From contig MGWO01000007.1 in the NCBI GenBank assembly GCA_001801025.1, forward strand, positions 1,054,001 to 1,118,000: a stretch of 64,000 nt of DNA. Reading direction: 5' to 3'. The position numbers and the translations under genes are program-made. The DNA is from Gallionellales bacterium GWA2_54_124. GTDB taxonomy: Bacteria > Pseudomonadota > Gammaproteobacteria > Burkholderiales > Gallionellaceae. Under the pieces are notes generated by a model. The model worked only from the letters and a program-made list of their open reading frames with translations, made no database searches and had not been told where the DNA came from. Each line of letters opens with the position of its first letter. The first letter of the stretch is position 1. Below, one piece after another: positions 19,662 through 29,000 of the stretch.

Positions 19662-20156
19662 ATGTACGCACGACCTTTTATCGATAGCCTAGATTTCGCC
19701 GAAAACGGCAAGCAAATAGACGCGAAAGTGCCTGTTGCTGAGTTGTCGCGTTTGCTCGATGTGCTGGATAATCCGCAAGGAATTTTGCATTATATCCTGA
19801 AGGGCGGCGTAGATAGTCAGGGGCGTCCGATTTTGGATGTCAGTATCGAAGGTGGTTGTCAGTTGCGTTGCCAGCGTTGTCTGCATGGTCTTGATTATGC
19901 GGTGCAGCATGAAGCGCGCTTGTTGTTGTGCGATCAGGCTAGTCTGGATGAGTTGGACGACGAGGAAGACGAGTTTGAAGGTATTCTGGCCGAGGCACAT
20001 CTTGATGTGCTCGCGCTGTTGGAAGACGAGATTCTGTTAGGTTTGCCAATTGCACCGAGACACGAGCTTGGCGATTGTCAGATGGCAGAGGAAGAAGAAA
20101 AGCAGATGGATGAAACGCATCCTTTTGCAGCTTTAATGAAATTGAAACGTAAATAA
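19662..20156 (+). CDS. yceD: YceD/DUF177 protein, linked to 23S rRNA accumulation
   Basis: The 164-residue DUF177 protein always sits upstream of rpmF in proteobacteria. The conserved CQLRCQRCL near residue 70 and the acidic C-terminal half ([13 protein letters not shown], then [16 protein letters not shown]) are visible. Work on E. coli YceD and plant homologues links the family to 23S rRNA accumulation; the mechanism is unclear. It is followed after 25 bp by rpmF. Confidence 0.92.
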   Translation: MYARPFIDSLDFAENGKQIDAKVPVAELSRLLDVLDNPQGILHYILKGGVDSQGRPILDVSIEGGCQLRCQRCLHGLDYAVQHEARLLLCDQASLDELDDEEDEFEGILAEAHLDVLALLEDEILLGLPIAPRHELGDCQMAEEEEKQMDETHPFAALMKLKRK

Positions 20157-20181
20157 TCAGGTTTATTCAAGGAGTAATAGC

Positions 20182-20361
20182 ATGGCAGTTCAGCAGAATA
20201 AAAAATCCCCATCCAAGCGTGGTATGCATCGCGCCCATGATTTTTTGACAACACCGGCGCTGGCAATTGAGCCTACCACCGGCGAAAATCATTTGCGTCA
20301 CCACATCAGCCCGACTGGTTTTTATCGCGGCAGAAAAGTAGTAAAGACTAAGGCTGACTAA
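20182..20361 (+). CDS. rpmF: Ribosomal protein bL32
   Basis: The 59-residue ribosomal protein begins [19 protein letters not shown], the standard L32 start, and contains [18 protein letters not shown]. No cysteines are present, so it is the zinc-free form. AAGGAG lies seven bases before the ATG. It sits between yceD and plsX, and a strong intrinsic terminator follows 17 bp after the stop. Confidence 0.96.
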   Translation: MAVQQNKKSPSKRGMHRAHDFLTTPALAIEPTTGENHLRHHISPTGFYRGRKVVKTKAD

Positions 20362-20377
20362 GTCCTGATGTCTACAG

Positions 20378-20404
20378 CGCAGCCGATTCGTCGGCTGCGT
20401 TTTC
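20378..20404 (+). terminator. Intrinsic terminator/attenuator between rpmF and plsX
   Basis: A perfect 9-bp G+C-rich stem (CGCAGCCGA / TCGGCTGCG) with a stable TTCG tetraloop is followed by TTTTC. It would end or attenuate rpmF transcripts before plsX, allowing ribosomal protein and lipid genes to be set at different levels. Confidence 0.85.
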
Positions 20405-20453
20405 ATTTCTATCGGATTTAGATTTGTCTGAATTCATCGCCAAGGACACTTTA

Positions 20454-21500
20454 GTGGATGTCACATTAGCTATAGATGCGATGGGGGGCGACCACGGTGC
20501 CTCAGTTACGATCCCAGCCGCCGTTAACTATCTGAAGCAGTATCCTCGCGATACCATCATTCTGGTAGGCAATCCCGACGCAATACATACTCAGTTGCAA
20601 ACTATCGGAGTTAAGACCGGTCAGTTCGGTGATCGTCTGCGTGTGCATGCAGCAACTCAGGTTGTCGGTATGGATGAGCAGCCGCAATCGGCACTGCGCG
20701 GTAAAAAAGACTCGTCGATGCGCGTCGCCATTAATCTGGTCAAGGACGGGACGGCCGCCGCCTGCATCAGTGCGGGCAATACCGGTGCTCTGATGGCAAC
20801 GGCACGCTACGTGCTCAAGACGATTCCCGGTATTGATCGCCCCGCGATCGCGTCCTATCTGCCGACTAAAAATGGTCAGGTGTGTATGCTCGATCTGGGG
20901 GCTAATACCGACTGCAGCGCGGAGCATCTGCTGCAATTTGCCATGATGGGGGCAACGCTGGTTACAGCTCTCGAGCATAAGCCCAGTCCTACCGTCGGCC
21001 TGCTCAATATCGGTTCTGAAGATATCAAGGGTAACGAGGTCGTCAAACAGGCGGCTGTGTTGTTGCGTGAGAGCGATCTTAACTTTTACGGTAACGTCGA
21101 GGGCAACGATATTTTCAACGGTGTGACGGATCTTGTTGTCTGCGACGGTTTTGTCGGCAATGTCGCGCTTAAAACCGCTGAAGGGGTCGCCAAGATGATG
21201 GGCGGTTTTCTCAAGGAAGGCTTTACTCAGAATCTTTATACCAAATTTGCCGCGCTGGTTTCTTTGCCCGTCCTCAAGGCATTTAAGCACAGACTTGATC
21301 ACCGGCGTTACAATGGCGCCAGTTTATTAGGTCTGCGCGGTATCGTGGTGAAAAGCCACGGTTCGGCCGATGTATTTGCCTTTGGCTGCGCGATTGAAAA
21401 AGCCGCTGAGGAAGCGCGCGAAAATATGTGGCAGCACATCAGCGAACATATCGAAAAGTGGCACAACCAGCGTCAAAATACCCCTCAGGGAGTGTCGTAA
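20454..21500 (+). CDS. plsX: PlsX, acyl-ACP:phosphate acyltransferase
   Basis: PlsX makes acyl-phosphate from acyl-ACP for phospholipid synthesis, acting at the inner face of the membrane. The signature [13 protein letters not shown] opens the protein, followed by [23 protein letters not shown] and [18 protein letters not shown] choose GTG 20454 (AAGGA seven bases upstream; 348 residues), which gives the family-typical N-terminus. A TTG at 20424 lacks a ribosome site. The stop codon overlaps the fabH ATG by one base. Confidence 0.95.
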   Translation: MDVTLAIDAMGGDHGASVTIPAAVNYLKQYPRDTIILVGNPDAIHTQLQTIGVKTGQFGDRLRVHAATQVVGMDEQPQSALRGKKDSSMRVAINLVKDGTAAACISAGNTGALMATARYVLKTIPGIDRPAIASYLPTKNGQVCMLDLGANTDCSAEHLLQFAMMGATLVTALEHKPSPTVGLLNIGSEDIKGNEVVKQAAVLLRESDLNFYGNVEGNDIFNGVTDLVVCDGFVGNVALKTAEGVAKMMGGFLKEGFTQNLYTKFAALVSLPVLKAFKHRLDHRRYNGASLLGLRGIVVKSHGSADVFAFGCAIEKAAEEARENMWQHISEHIEKWHNQRQNTPQGVS

Positions 21501-22459
21501 TGCATGCAAAAATTATCGGTACAGGCAGTTATTTGCCAGTTAAAACGCTGAGCAACTTCGATCTGGAAAAATTTGTCGATACGACGGATGAATGGATTGT
21601 CTCGCGCAGCGGTATTCATGAGCGGCATATTGCGGCGGAGGATGAAGTGACCAGTGATCTGGCGCTGCACGCGAGTCTGCGCGCGATTGAGATGGCTGGT
21701 ATCGAGGCGTCAGACATCGATCTGATCATCGTGGCGACGACCTGTCCTGACAAAATTTTCCCAAGTACGGCCTGTATCCTGCAAGATAAACTGGGCATTA
21801 AAAATGGCGGTGCGGCATTCGATATGCAGGCCGTCTGTGGCGGTTTTGTCTATGCACTCAATACGGCCGATTTGTATATCCGTGGCGGGCAGGCTAAAAC
21901 TGTGCTGGTGGTCGGCGCCGAAATTATGTCGCGCATTCTTGACTGGAAAGATCGCACGACCTGCGTTCTGTTCGGCGATGGCGCAGGTGCAGTGATTTTG
22001 CAGGCCAGCAGCGAGCCGGGAATTTTGGCATCCAGGCTGCACTCTGACGGTCAGCATCACGCCTTGCTGCGTGTCGACGGGACGGTGTCAGACGGCGTGG
22101 TGCAGGGTGATCCCTTTATCCGCATGGAGGGTCAGGCTGTATTCAAATTTGCCGTGACCGTGCTGAGCCGTGTGGTTGACGAAGTGCTGACCATCGCCGG
22201 TTTGAAAGGTAGCGACATCGACTGGCTGGTGCCGCATCAGGCCAATATCCGCATCATCGAAGCGACCGCTAAAAAGCTGGGTTTGAGTCTCGATAATGTG
22301 GTGGTCACGGTGGCCAGTCACGGCAATACCTCATCGGCCTCGATTCCGCTGGCACTCGATGCCGCGGTACGCGACGGGCGCATTGTGGCCGGACAACACG
22401 TTTTGCTCGAGGCGATCGGCGGTGGATTTACCTGGGGCGCTGTCCTGCTCAAATGGTGA
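21500..22459 (+). CDS. fabH: FabH, 3-oxoacyl-ACP synthase III
   Basis: FabH starts fatty-acid chains by condensing acetyl-CoA with malonyl-ACP. With ATG 21500 (overlapping the plsX TAA by one base) the protein is 319 residues. The Cys-His-Asn triad is seen as C113 in [10 protein letters not shown], His in PHQANIRI and Asn in [21 protein letters not shown] and the C-terminal [13 protein letters not shown] are standard. Upstream in-frame codons would lie inside plsX. Confidence 0.96.
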   Translation: MHAKIIGTGSYLPVKTLSNFDLEKFVDTTDEWIVSRSGIHERHIAAEDEVTSDLALHASLRAIEMAGIEASDIDLIIVATTCPDKIFPSTACILQDKLGIKNGGAAFDMQAVCGGFVYALNTADLYIRGGQAKTVLVVGAEIMSRILDWKDRTTCVLFGDGAGAVILQASSEPGILASRLHSDGQHHALLRVDGTVSDGVVQGDPFIRMEGQAVFKFAVTVLSRVVDEVLTIAGLKGSDIDWLVPHQANIRIIEATAKKLGLSLDNVVVTVASHGNTSSASIPLALDAAVRDGRIVAGQHVLLEAIGGGFTWGAVLLKW

Positions 22460-22524
22460 TCATGCCAGCGAATGGTTAGCCGTTCGAACTCGCCAACTCA
22501 CAACTCACTACTAACGGATTTTTT

Positions 22525-23457
22525 ATGACTAAATTCGCCTTCGTATTTCCCGGTCAGGGTTCTCAATCGCGCGGCATGATGGACGGTTATGCCGATTTTC
22601 CGGTCGTGCGCGACACGTTTAATGAAGCGTCTGCAGTTTTGCAGCAGGATTTTTGGCAGTTGATGCAAGAGGGGGCTGATGCCGAACTCAATTCAACCGT
22701 GAATACGCAGCCGCTGATGCTGACCGCAGGGGTTGCTGTTTATCGCGCCTGGCAGTCTCAGAACGGAGCACTGCCTGCCATGATGGCGGGACACAGTCTG
22801 GGCGAATACACCGCACTGGTTGCCGCCGGTGCGCTGAGCTTTTCCGATGCGCTGCCGCTGGTGCGTTACCGCGCTGAATGCATGCAGCACGCCGTGCCTG
22901 AAGGCGTGGGCGGTATTGCCGCAATCCTAGGCTTGGACGATGAAGCGGTGCGTGCTGTGTGCCTCGAAGGTGCGCAAGGCGAGGTGCTTGAAGCTGTCAA
23001 TTACAATTCTCCGGGGCAGGTGGTGATCGCGGGCAATCGCGCTGCGGTTGAGCGCGGCATGGAACTGGCCAAGGCGCGCGGCGCCAAACGCGCGATCATG
23101 CTGCCGATGAGCGTGCCATCGCATTGCAGTCTGCTGACGGGCGCCGCCAGTCAGCTGCGGGCCTATCTCGCTGACGTTGCGATCGTCTCTCCTGTCATTC
23201 CGGTGCTGCATAACGCTGATGTGGCCGCTTACAGTGATGCCGACAAGATCAAAGATGCGCTGGTTCGTCAGTTGTATTCGCCGGTACGCTGGGTTGAAAC
23301 CGTGCTGGCGTTCGGCAAACTAGGCATCACGCACAATGTTGAGTGCGCGCCGGGTAAAGTATTGGCAGGACTCAATAAGCGTATCGATACCACTCAGCAG
23401 GCATTGGCCATCAACGACGGTGCCGCATTGACACTGGCGTTAGCGACTCTCGCATAA
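22525..23457 (+). CDS. fabD: FabD, malonyl-CoA:ACP transacylase
   Basis: FabD transfers malonyl from CoA to acyl carrier protein. The 310-residue protein has FVFPGQGSQ at the start, the nucleophile S91 in GHSLGEYTALVAAG, and the catalytic-His region MSVPSHCSLL. It lies 65 bp after fabH and is in the expected position of the fab cluster. Confidence 0.96.
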   Translation: MTKFAFVFPGQGSQSRGMMDGYADFPVVRDTFNEASAVLQQDFWQLMQEGADAELNSTVNTQPLMLTAGVAVYRAWQSQNGALPAMMAGHSLGEYTALVAAGALSFSDALPLVRYRAECMQHAVPEGVGGIAAILGLDDEAVRAVCLEGAQGEVLEAVNYNSPGQVVIAGNRAAVERGMELAKARGAKRAIMLPMSVPSHCSLLTGAASQLRAYLADVAIVSPVIPVLHNADVAAYSDADKIKDALVRQLYSPVRWVETVLAFGKLGITHNVECAPGKVLAGLNKRIDTTQQALAINDGAALTLALATLA

Positions 23458-23467
23458 AGGAATGAAC

Positions 23468-24211
23468 ATGACATTACAAGGACAAATCGCACTGGTTACC
23501 GGTGCTTCTCGCGGCATTGGTCAGGCCATCGCGCTGGAGTTGGGGCGTCAGGGAGCGATCGTGATTGGTACCGCTACCTCAGATAAGGGCGCGGCTTCAA
23601 TCAGCGAATATCTGGCGACTGCCGGGATTAGAGGTCAGGGCTATGCGCTGAACGTTAACGATGTGCCTCAGACTGAACAGGTATTGGGTGAATTGCGCAA
23701 ACAGTATGGTGAAATCTCCATACTGGTGAATAATGCCGGTATCACCCGCGACAATCTGCTCGCGCGTATGACCGATGACGAGTGGGATGACGTTATCGCG
23801 ACCAACTTAAAATCTGTCTTCCGTCTGTCACGTGCAGTGCTGCGCGCGATGATGAAGGCGCGGACAGGGCGCATCATCAGTATTTCGTCGGTGGTGGGCA
23901 GCATGGGCAATCCCGGGCAGGCTAATTATGCAGCGTCCAAGGCGGGCATGATCGGTTTTACCAAGTCACTGGCGCAGGAAATCGGCAGCCGCAACATTAC
24001 CGTGAATTGCGTCGCGCCGGGTTTTATCGATACCGATATGACCCACGCATTGGGTGACGAGCAACGCGCCAAGCTGGTCGAGCATGTGCCGCTGAAACGT
24101 CTGGGGCAGCCGACCGACATTGCCGCCGCTGTCGCCTTTCTCGCAGGACCGTCAGCCGCTTACATTACCGGCGTCACGCTGCATGTAAACGGTGGGATGT
24201 ATATGGAATAG
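23468..24211 (+). CDS. fabG: FabG, 3-oxoacyl-ACP reductase
   Basis: FabG reduces 3-oxoacyl-ACP with NADPH. The short-chain dehydrogenase motifs are GASRGIG (cofactor), NNAGIT, the Ser in SISSVVGSMGNPGQ, and the YxxxK in YAASKAG. The second of two close ATGs (23468) is chosen because AAAGGA stands seven bases before it; the first ATG (23462) is only one or two bases from that site. This gives 247 residues. Normally acpP and fabF follow directly, but here the cluster ends and a hairpin begins eight bases after the stop. Confidence 0.95.
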   Translation: MTLQGQIALVTGASRGIGQAIALELGRQGAIVIGTATSDKGAASISEYLATAGIRGQGYALNVNDVPQTEQVLGELRKQYGEISILVNNAGITRDNLLARMTDDEWDDVIATNLKSVFRLSRAVLRAMMKARTGRIISISSVVGSMGNPGQANYAASKAGMIGFTKSLAQEIGSRNITVNCVAPGFIDTDMTHALGDEQRAKLVEHVPLKRLGQPTDIAAAVAFLAGPSAAYITGVTLHVNGGMYME

Positions 24212-24218
24212 GTTGTTC

Positions 24219-24248
24219 GTTGATTTTCAACCATAGTTGAAAATCAAC
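24219..24248 (+). terminator. Strong hairpin directly after fabG
   Basis: A perfect 13-bp inverted repeat (GTTGATTTTCAAC / GTTGAAAATCAAC) with a 4-base loop lies eight bases after the fabG stop. There is no T-run, so it may be a rho-assisted or 3'-end-stabilising hairpin rather than a classical intrinsic terminator. It now closes the fab operon. Confidence 0.6.
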
Positions 24249-24730
24249 GCGCCCTGTGAGTTGCACGGACGGCCTGGGAGGATTCAGGATTGCGCATAAC
24301 TGACATTGCAGTCGCTGCTTGCCATACCGGACTTTTCAGCTTGCTACGGCGCTTTAATTAAGTCACAAATTCACCTGATGTCATTCTGTTGCAAAAACAG
24401 AAGGCGTATCGCAAGGCCAGATAAAACTCCGGTGAATAACCAGATTTAAAAACGCCAAACTTATTTTGAGCAACGTCACCGTGGTGACGATTAAACTCAT
24501 CCCTGCTATCTATTCTGCACGCGATGCCGGTGAATCCGGATTGTCTAGGCCTTTTGGCATATTGTATTTATCCGGACCCGTACGCAAAATGCGTTCAACG
24601 TTCTGGCAGTACGCAATTATTCAGACGGACATTCCTTGCAGCACCCCTGGCGGGTGGCTTGAAGTTGATTTGGAGGGCGCGTCAGTCGGTTTAGCGCAAG
24701 CCGTAGGTGAATTTTCGGGATCTGTACTCA
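24249..24730. other. Non-coding stretch after the fab cluster
   Basis: No credible gene is visible. The longest open frame on the plus strand (98 codons from 24466) uses a TTG, has no ribosome site and resembles nothing I know. It runs into the 21-bp repeat array from 24731. Base composition appears lower in G+C than the flanking fab genes. The position corresponds to where acpP and fabF would be expected. Confidence 0.5.
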
Positions 24731-24877
24731 AGTTAGCATCATTCGCGGGCAAGTTGAGTTGATCCGCAGGCAAGTTAACATGATCTGCGAGCCATATGAG
24801 TTGATCAGCAGGCAAGTTGACATGATCTTCGAACCATATGAGTTCATCCGCGGGCAAGTTAACACGATCCGCGAACC
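24731..24877. repeat. Tandem array A of a 21-bp repeat (seven units)
   Basis: Seven units of exactly 21 bp run end to end, starting at 24731, 24752, 24773, 24794, 24815, 24836 and 24857. Two unit types mix: AGTTAACATGATC... and ATATGAGTTGATC..., ending GGCA or ACC. On the minus strand the array reads in one frame as 7-residue repeats such as NLPADQL and IWFEDHV. Array B (24955-25059) carries the same unit in opposite orientation. No promoter or ribosome site makes either array a convincing gene. Confidence 0.8.
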
Positions 24878-24954
24878 AGTTAACAGGCGCGGCAGACTGG
24901 AGCGGTTGCCCGGCGCCGTGTCACGGGTATCTGAGTCAGCGTGCAGACGACTTC

Positions 24955-25059
24955 ATATGGTTCGCGGATGAACTGATCTGGTTCGCAGATGAACTAATAT
25001 GCTTCGAAGATGAGCCCATATGGTTCGAAGATCATCTGAAACTGACGGCAGAGCCTATC
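24955..25059. repeat. Array B, inverted copies of the 21-bp repeat (four clear units plus one degraded)
   Basis: Units begin at 24955, 24976, 24997, 25018 and 25039 (the last degraded). On the plus strand they read as heptads IWFADEL, IWFADEL, ICFEDEP and IWFEDHL. A 19-bp word starting CATATGGTTCG at 25017-25035 is the exact reverse complement of 24822-24840 in array A. The two arrays therefore form a large imperfect inverted repeat around a 77-bp unique centre (24878-24954). Confidence 0.8.
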
Positions 25060-25131
25060 AGATAGCGTGCGGAACCCGCAAGAATAAGTGGCGAGCCCGC
25101 AGGGCGGATAAAAAATCACGCCGTAGCAATT

Positions 25132-25674
25132 GTGAATTATGTTCGTAATGCAGTCCGGTTTTTACTTAACCCACCAAAAGGAGTTCGATCATGGACGGCG
25201 CATAAAAATCTGCTGCGCGATGGCGGTACGGATTTCGCAAACTGGCCGGCCGTTCTTAAAACCGATGAAGCAACACCTCCCGTTGTTGCCCCTGGCATCA
25301 TTTCTCGCCTGTCCACGCTGGTTGCCGGCATTAAGGCCCACAAGAATTACACCGAGGCGATCGGTCAGCACTTACAATTGATTGGTCCTAAAATTACGGT
25401 GGAGCCGGACACCTGGAAGCCGGTTTTGAAGTGTCGCTACAATGCGGGAAATCCGGTCATTTGCTGGACGAAGGGGCAGGCCTCAGCGATTGAAATCTGG
25501 GCGGATCGGGGGGCCGGCTTCGTGTTGTTTGCCGTCAACAACGAGCCCGATACGATTGATATGACGCCGTTGCCGGCGTCCGGCACTAACTGGAAATACA
25601 AGGCAATTTACCGGCTGCACGATGAGCCGGTCGGACAATGGAGCGATGTGATGAATGTGGCGGTCGGCATCTAA
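25132..25674 (+). pseudogene. N-terminally truncated conserved hypothetical protein with fibronectin-like C-terminal domain
   Basis: The open frame (180 codons from a GTG at 25132) resembles a family of about 220-residue bacterial proteins of unknown function. From WTAHKNLLRDGG onward the match looks continuous: an APGI..RL..LV..IKAHKNYTEAIGQ helix, then a beta-sandwich (IEIWADRG, FVLFAVNNEPD, WKYKAIYRLHDEPVGQWS). The usual N-terminal helical part is missing. A good ribosome site (AAAGGAG, 25177-25183) stands before ATG 25191, but that ATG is out of frame and opens only four codons. This suggests a deletion fused the original start region to the middle of the gene. Recognition of the family is from memory. 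Confidence 0.55.
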
Positions 25675-25744
25675 TTTAAATACTGATCGATGGTGGTGTT
25701 TGCCGCCGGACAAAAAACGGCACTCACAACCCGAGAACCCTCTC

Positions 25745-25775
25745 TCCGCCTGATGTACTACGGGCGGATTTTTTT
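25745..25775 (+). terminator. Intrinsic terminator after the truncated gene
   Basis: The stem TCCGCC / GGCGGA (25745-25750 and 25763-25768) with a 12-base loop is followed by seven Ts. It lies 71 bp downstream of the 25674 stop and is oriented for the plus strand. Confidence 0.8.
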
Positions 25776-25978
25776 CCTCAGATTCTTGAGCCGTACAGCA
25801 TCGGCAAGTCATGAATATAAATGAATACTATTTAATAACACCATCCAGTTTGTGCCTGACGCGTGTGAGGTTTACCTGTATAGGGCAAAAACGTTTAAGC
25901 GGATTAATACATTGAATACTGCTGCCGCAAGTGATCCATTCAATGGTTAGTCGCTATATCTTCAAATAAATGGTTAGC

Positions 25979-26044
25979 GAGGGCGACTAGTTATCAGAGC
26001 TGACTAATGTCAAGCATAGCCCGAATAAGCTAGTCGCAACCCTC
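25979..26044. repeat. Imperfect inverted repeat downstream of the fhaB-like gene
   Basis: GAGGG-CGACTAG (25979-25990) pairs with CTAGTCG-CAACCCTC (26030-26044), leaving a short bulge and a 39-base loop. It lies 15 bp beyond the stop of the minus-strand exoprotein gene and could be its 3' hairpin, but no T-run follows on that strand. Nothing else gene-like is seen between 25776 and 26058. Confidence 0.4.
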
Positions 26045-26058
26045 TGTATTACGATTAT

Positions 26059-29000
26059 CTATTGATCAAGTTGTTTAGTTTTCTTTTTCAATGAGCTGCT
26101 AGCTGTGTCATTCATGTAATTGGGCTTAGCATTAGTAACTTTTTGGGCCGGTGTAGTGACAGGCGGTTTGTCGGTCGGTTTTACCTTGTTTGCAGCCGGG
26201 TCTGCCGGTTTGTTTAACCCCTTATTGATGTTCTCCTTCTGCTTGTCCCAGCCTGAGGTGAGCCGGGCCAAATCAGCTTTGCGATCAACCGGAGTGCTGT
26301 CAGCAGATTTCTTCGATGGCTCAGGCGCTTCGGCTGCGTATTTCTTGGTGATGACATCGGCAGCCTTAGGGCGGTTATCCGGTATGTCATCGGTTGTCTT
26401 CGAACCTTCCTTCTTCTTTTCAGTTGTGGACTCAGCGCTGCCGGCCACATCAAGGCCTACTGAAACTTCGTAGTCGGCGGCCTTTTCGTTGACCACTTTG
26501 CCGGTAATTTGTGTCCCTTTCTTGGCGCTAAGATCAGCTTCCTGATTAGTCACGCTCTTGCCCTTGATGGTCAGTGTGCCGCCGGAATCAATGCTGGTCG
26601 TCTCTGAGGTGACGTTGATACTCAGGCTGGCATTGGCTCCTGCCTCTCCGCTCTTACTGCTGCCTTCGTCATTTTTGCTGCTGCCTCCGCTCAAACTGGC
26701 GCCAAAGCCTGTGCTGATTTCGCTATTTTCAGCCGCTTTCAGGTTGACGTTATTGCCGGCTTCAAGACTCGTGTCGCCTTTAGACTTAATCTTAGTGCCT
26801 TCCAGATTGATATCATTGGCGGCCTTAACGCTGATCGTGCCGCCTTTGAGGCTGCCAACCTGCGCGGTTTTGCTGGTCGCATCCTCCTGAGCATAGGCTG
26901 CACTTGCGCCGTTACCCGACTCGCCCTTGCTGCTGCTTATATTGGCGCTGACATCGATGGTGTTGCTGGTGCTCTCGACGGTATCATAGGCAGCCTTAAA
27001 GTTGACGCTACCGGCGGATTCGAGTTCAACACGGCCTTTGCCTTCAATGCTAGTGCCTTCGAGTGTTGCATCGCCCTTTGTGGTTTTGATACTGATATTG
27101 CCTGCCGCACTGATGCTGCCGGTCTGTGCGGTTGAGGTTTTTTCGCCTTCTCCTTCGCGTCCATAGCTCCCCTCGACTTCCACCCCGGCTTTGCCGAGCA
27201 GGCCAATCTTGCCGGAGGCATCGATTTCATTCGAATTCGAACTGCTGGTGGTGCTGTTGCGCGCGGCCTGGTAATCGAGTGAGCCGGCTTCGATGCTGAT
27301 GTCTTTACCAGCCTCGAACTGCGTGCCGATCAGCGTGGTGCTCTCTGTCGACTTGGAGGTGATGCTGCCGCCCGCTTTATATCTTGAGGTGACGGCGGTA
27401 CTGGTGCTCTCGCTCTCCCCGCCAATTGACCCCTTGTAGCTTGCTTTGAGTCCGGCTGAGGCGCCTGCATCAGGTCCCTCTACAGTGGATTCCACACCAT
27501 CTGCTCCTGCATTGGCGCTGGCGCTTGCACTGGCATCGGCACCTGCATACACGCCCACGCGTGCGTCATGAGATTGGGTGTCTGTGCTACTGGAGGTAGT
27601 GTCATGTATGGCCTCTTCCTTGATGACCCGCGCAGATTGTTCGATATTGCCGACAGCCTCAATCGATGTACCCTGATCGAGGATGGTGTCTTCTGCGGTA
27701 CGCTTAAAGTTTCCTCCTGATTTGAAGGTGTTAGTGACGTTGGTCACCGAGCGTTCCGAGGTTTTTTCCGATTCGTAGTTTTCGCGTAAACCGGCACTGG
27801 CTTCGGCGCTGGCTTCCGCACCGACACTGGCACCCGCTTCGGCACCAGAGCCGGCCAGCGGATTGGTTGTCGTGCTGGCATTCGCATTCGCTTCAGCGCC
27901 TGCACTGGCGTGTGCTTCAGCACCGATATAGAGTCCTGCGGTATTTTGAGTGCTCGACGAAGTAGAGGTGGAAATGTCCTGAGCGGCCCGATTCTCGATG
28001 TTTTTAGCCTCGATATTCATGTCTCCACCTGATTCGATATCCGCACCGACAAACAAGGCTTTATTCTGAGCCTTGATATCGAGGCTGCCGCCGACCTTGA
28101 TGGTTGAGCTGGTGTTAGTCAGGTTGTAGCTCGATTCCTGAGATTGTTCAGTGCGTACTCCCACGGTAATGGTCGATTCGGCATTGGCTTCAGCAGAGGC
28201 TTGTGCATTGGCCTCTGCACTGGCACCGGTTGACATCGCGCCGCGCGCTTTGGCTTTGGCGCTGGCATCGGCACTCGCTCCGGCACTGGCGTCCGCGCTG
28301 CTTTGTTCGTAGAAACCGATCGAAGCGGTGCTGGTTTGACTGTCGCTGAACTCTTCGTTACGTCCTGTCAGTACTTCGATGTCCTTGGCATCCAGACTGG
28401 CATCGCCGCCAGCCGATACATTTGAACCCTGTATAGTCAGTGTGCCGTCGGTTTTCGCCTTCAGATTGCCGCCGATATTCAGGTTGGAGGCCACGCTGGT
28501 CTTGCTGCCAGAACGCGAGGTGGTCGTGCTGGTCTCCATCAGTTTAACATTATGTTCTGAGGACGCGTCAGCAGACGCCTCGGCTGAGGCATCGGCGGAG
28601 GCTTGTGCTGTCGCCTGGCGCTTGCCCGCTTTGCCGGAAGCTGCTGCGGCACTATCGGCGTTTTTATCGGATTTAGCCTCCGCGTTGGTATCGTTACCTG
28701 CACCGTCTATCTTCAGGAAGGTGGTTGTGGTCGTGGTGGTCGTGGTGCGCTCTTCATCCAGACCATCCAGTATCTGGATACCTTGTTTTGCGTAGATATC
28801 GGCATTGCCGGCCACGTTCAGGTCAGAGCCTTGCAACACCATGGATTTGCCCGCTTTGACGTTTAAATCGCCTGACGGGATAGCGTCCACTTTCGCTTGC
28901 AGATCCTTACTCTCTGCTAATTGCGAACGATAGCTGGCCAGTCCTGCATTAAATTTTTCCTTGAGCGCAGCCGCTTCCGGTGAACCCGGTACGGCATTTT

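Noticed and set aside
24466..24762. 98-codon plus-strand protein
   Set aside because: TTG start without ribosome site; it runs into the repeat array and has no recognisable features.
24731..25059. CRISPR array
   Set aside because: The 21-bp units are contiguous without spacers, vary between units and occur in both orientations; no cas genes are near.
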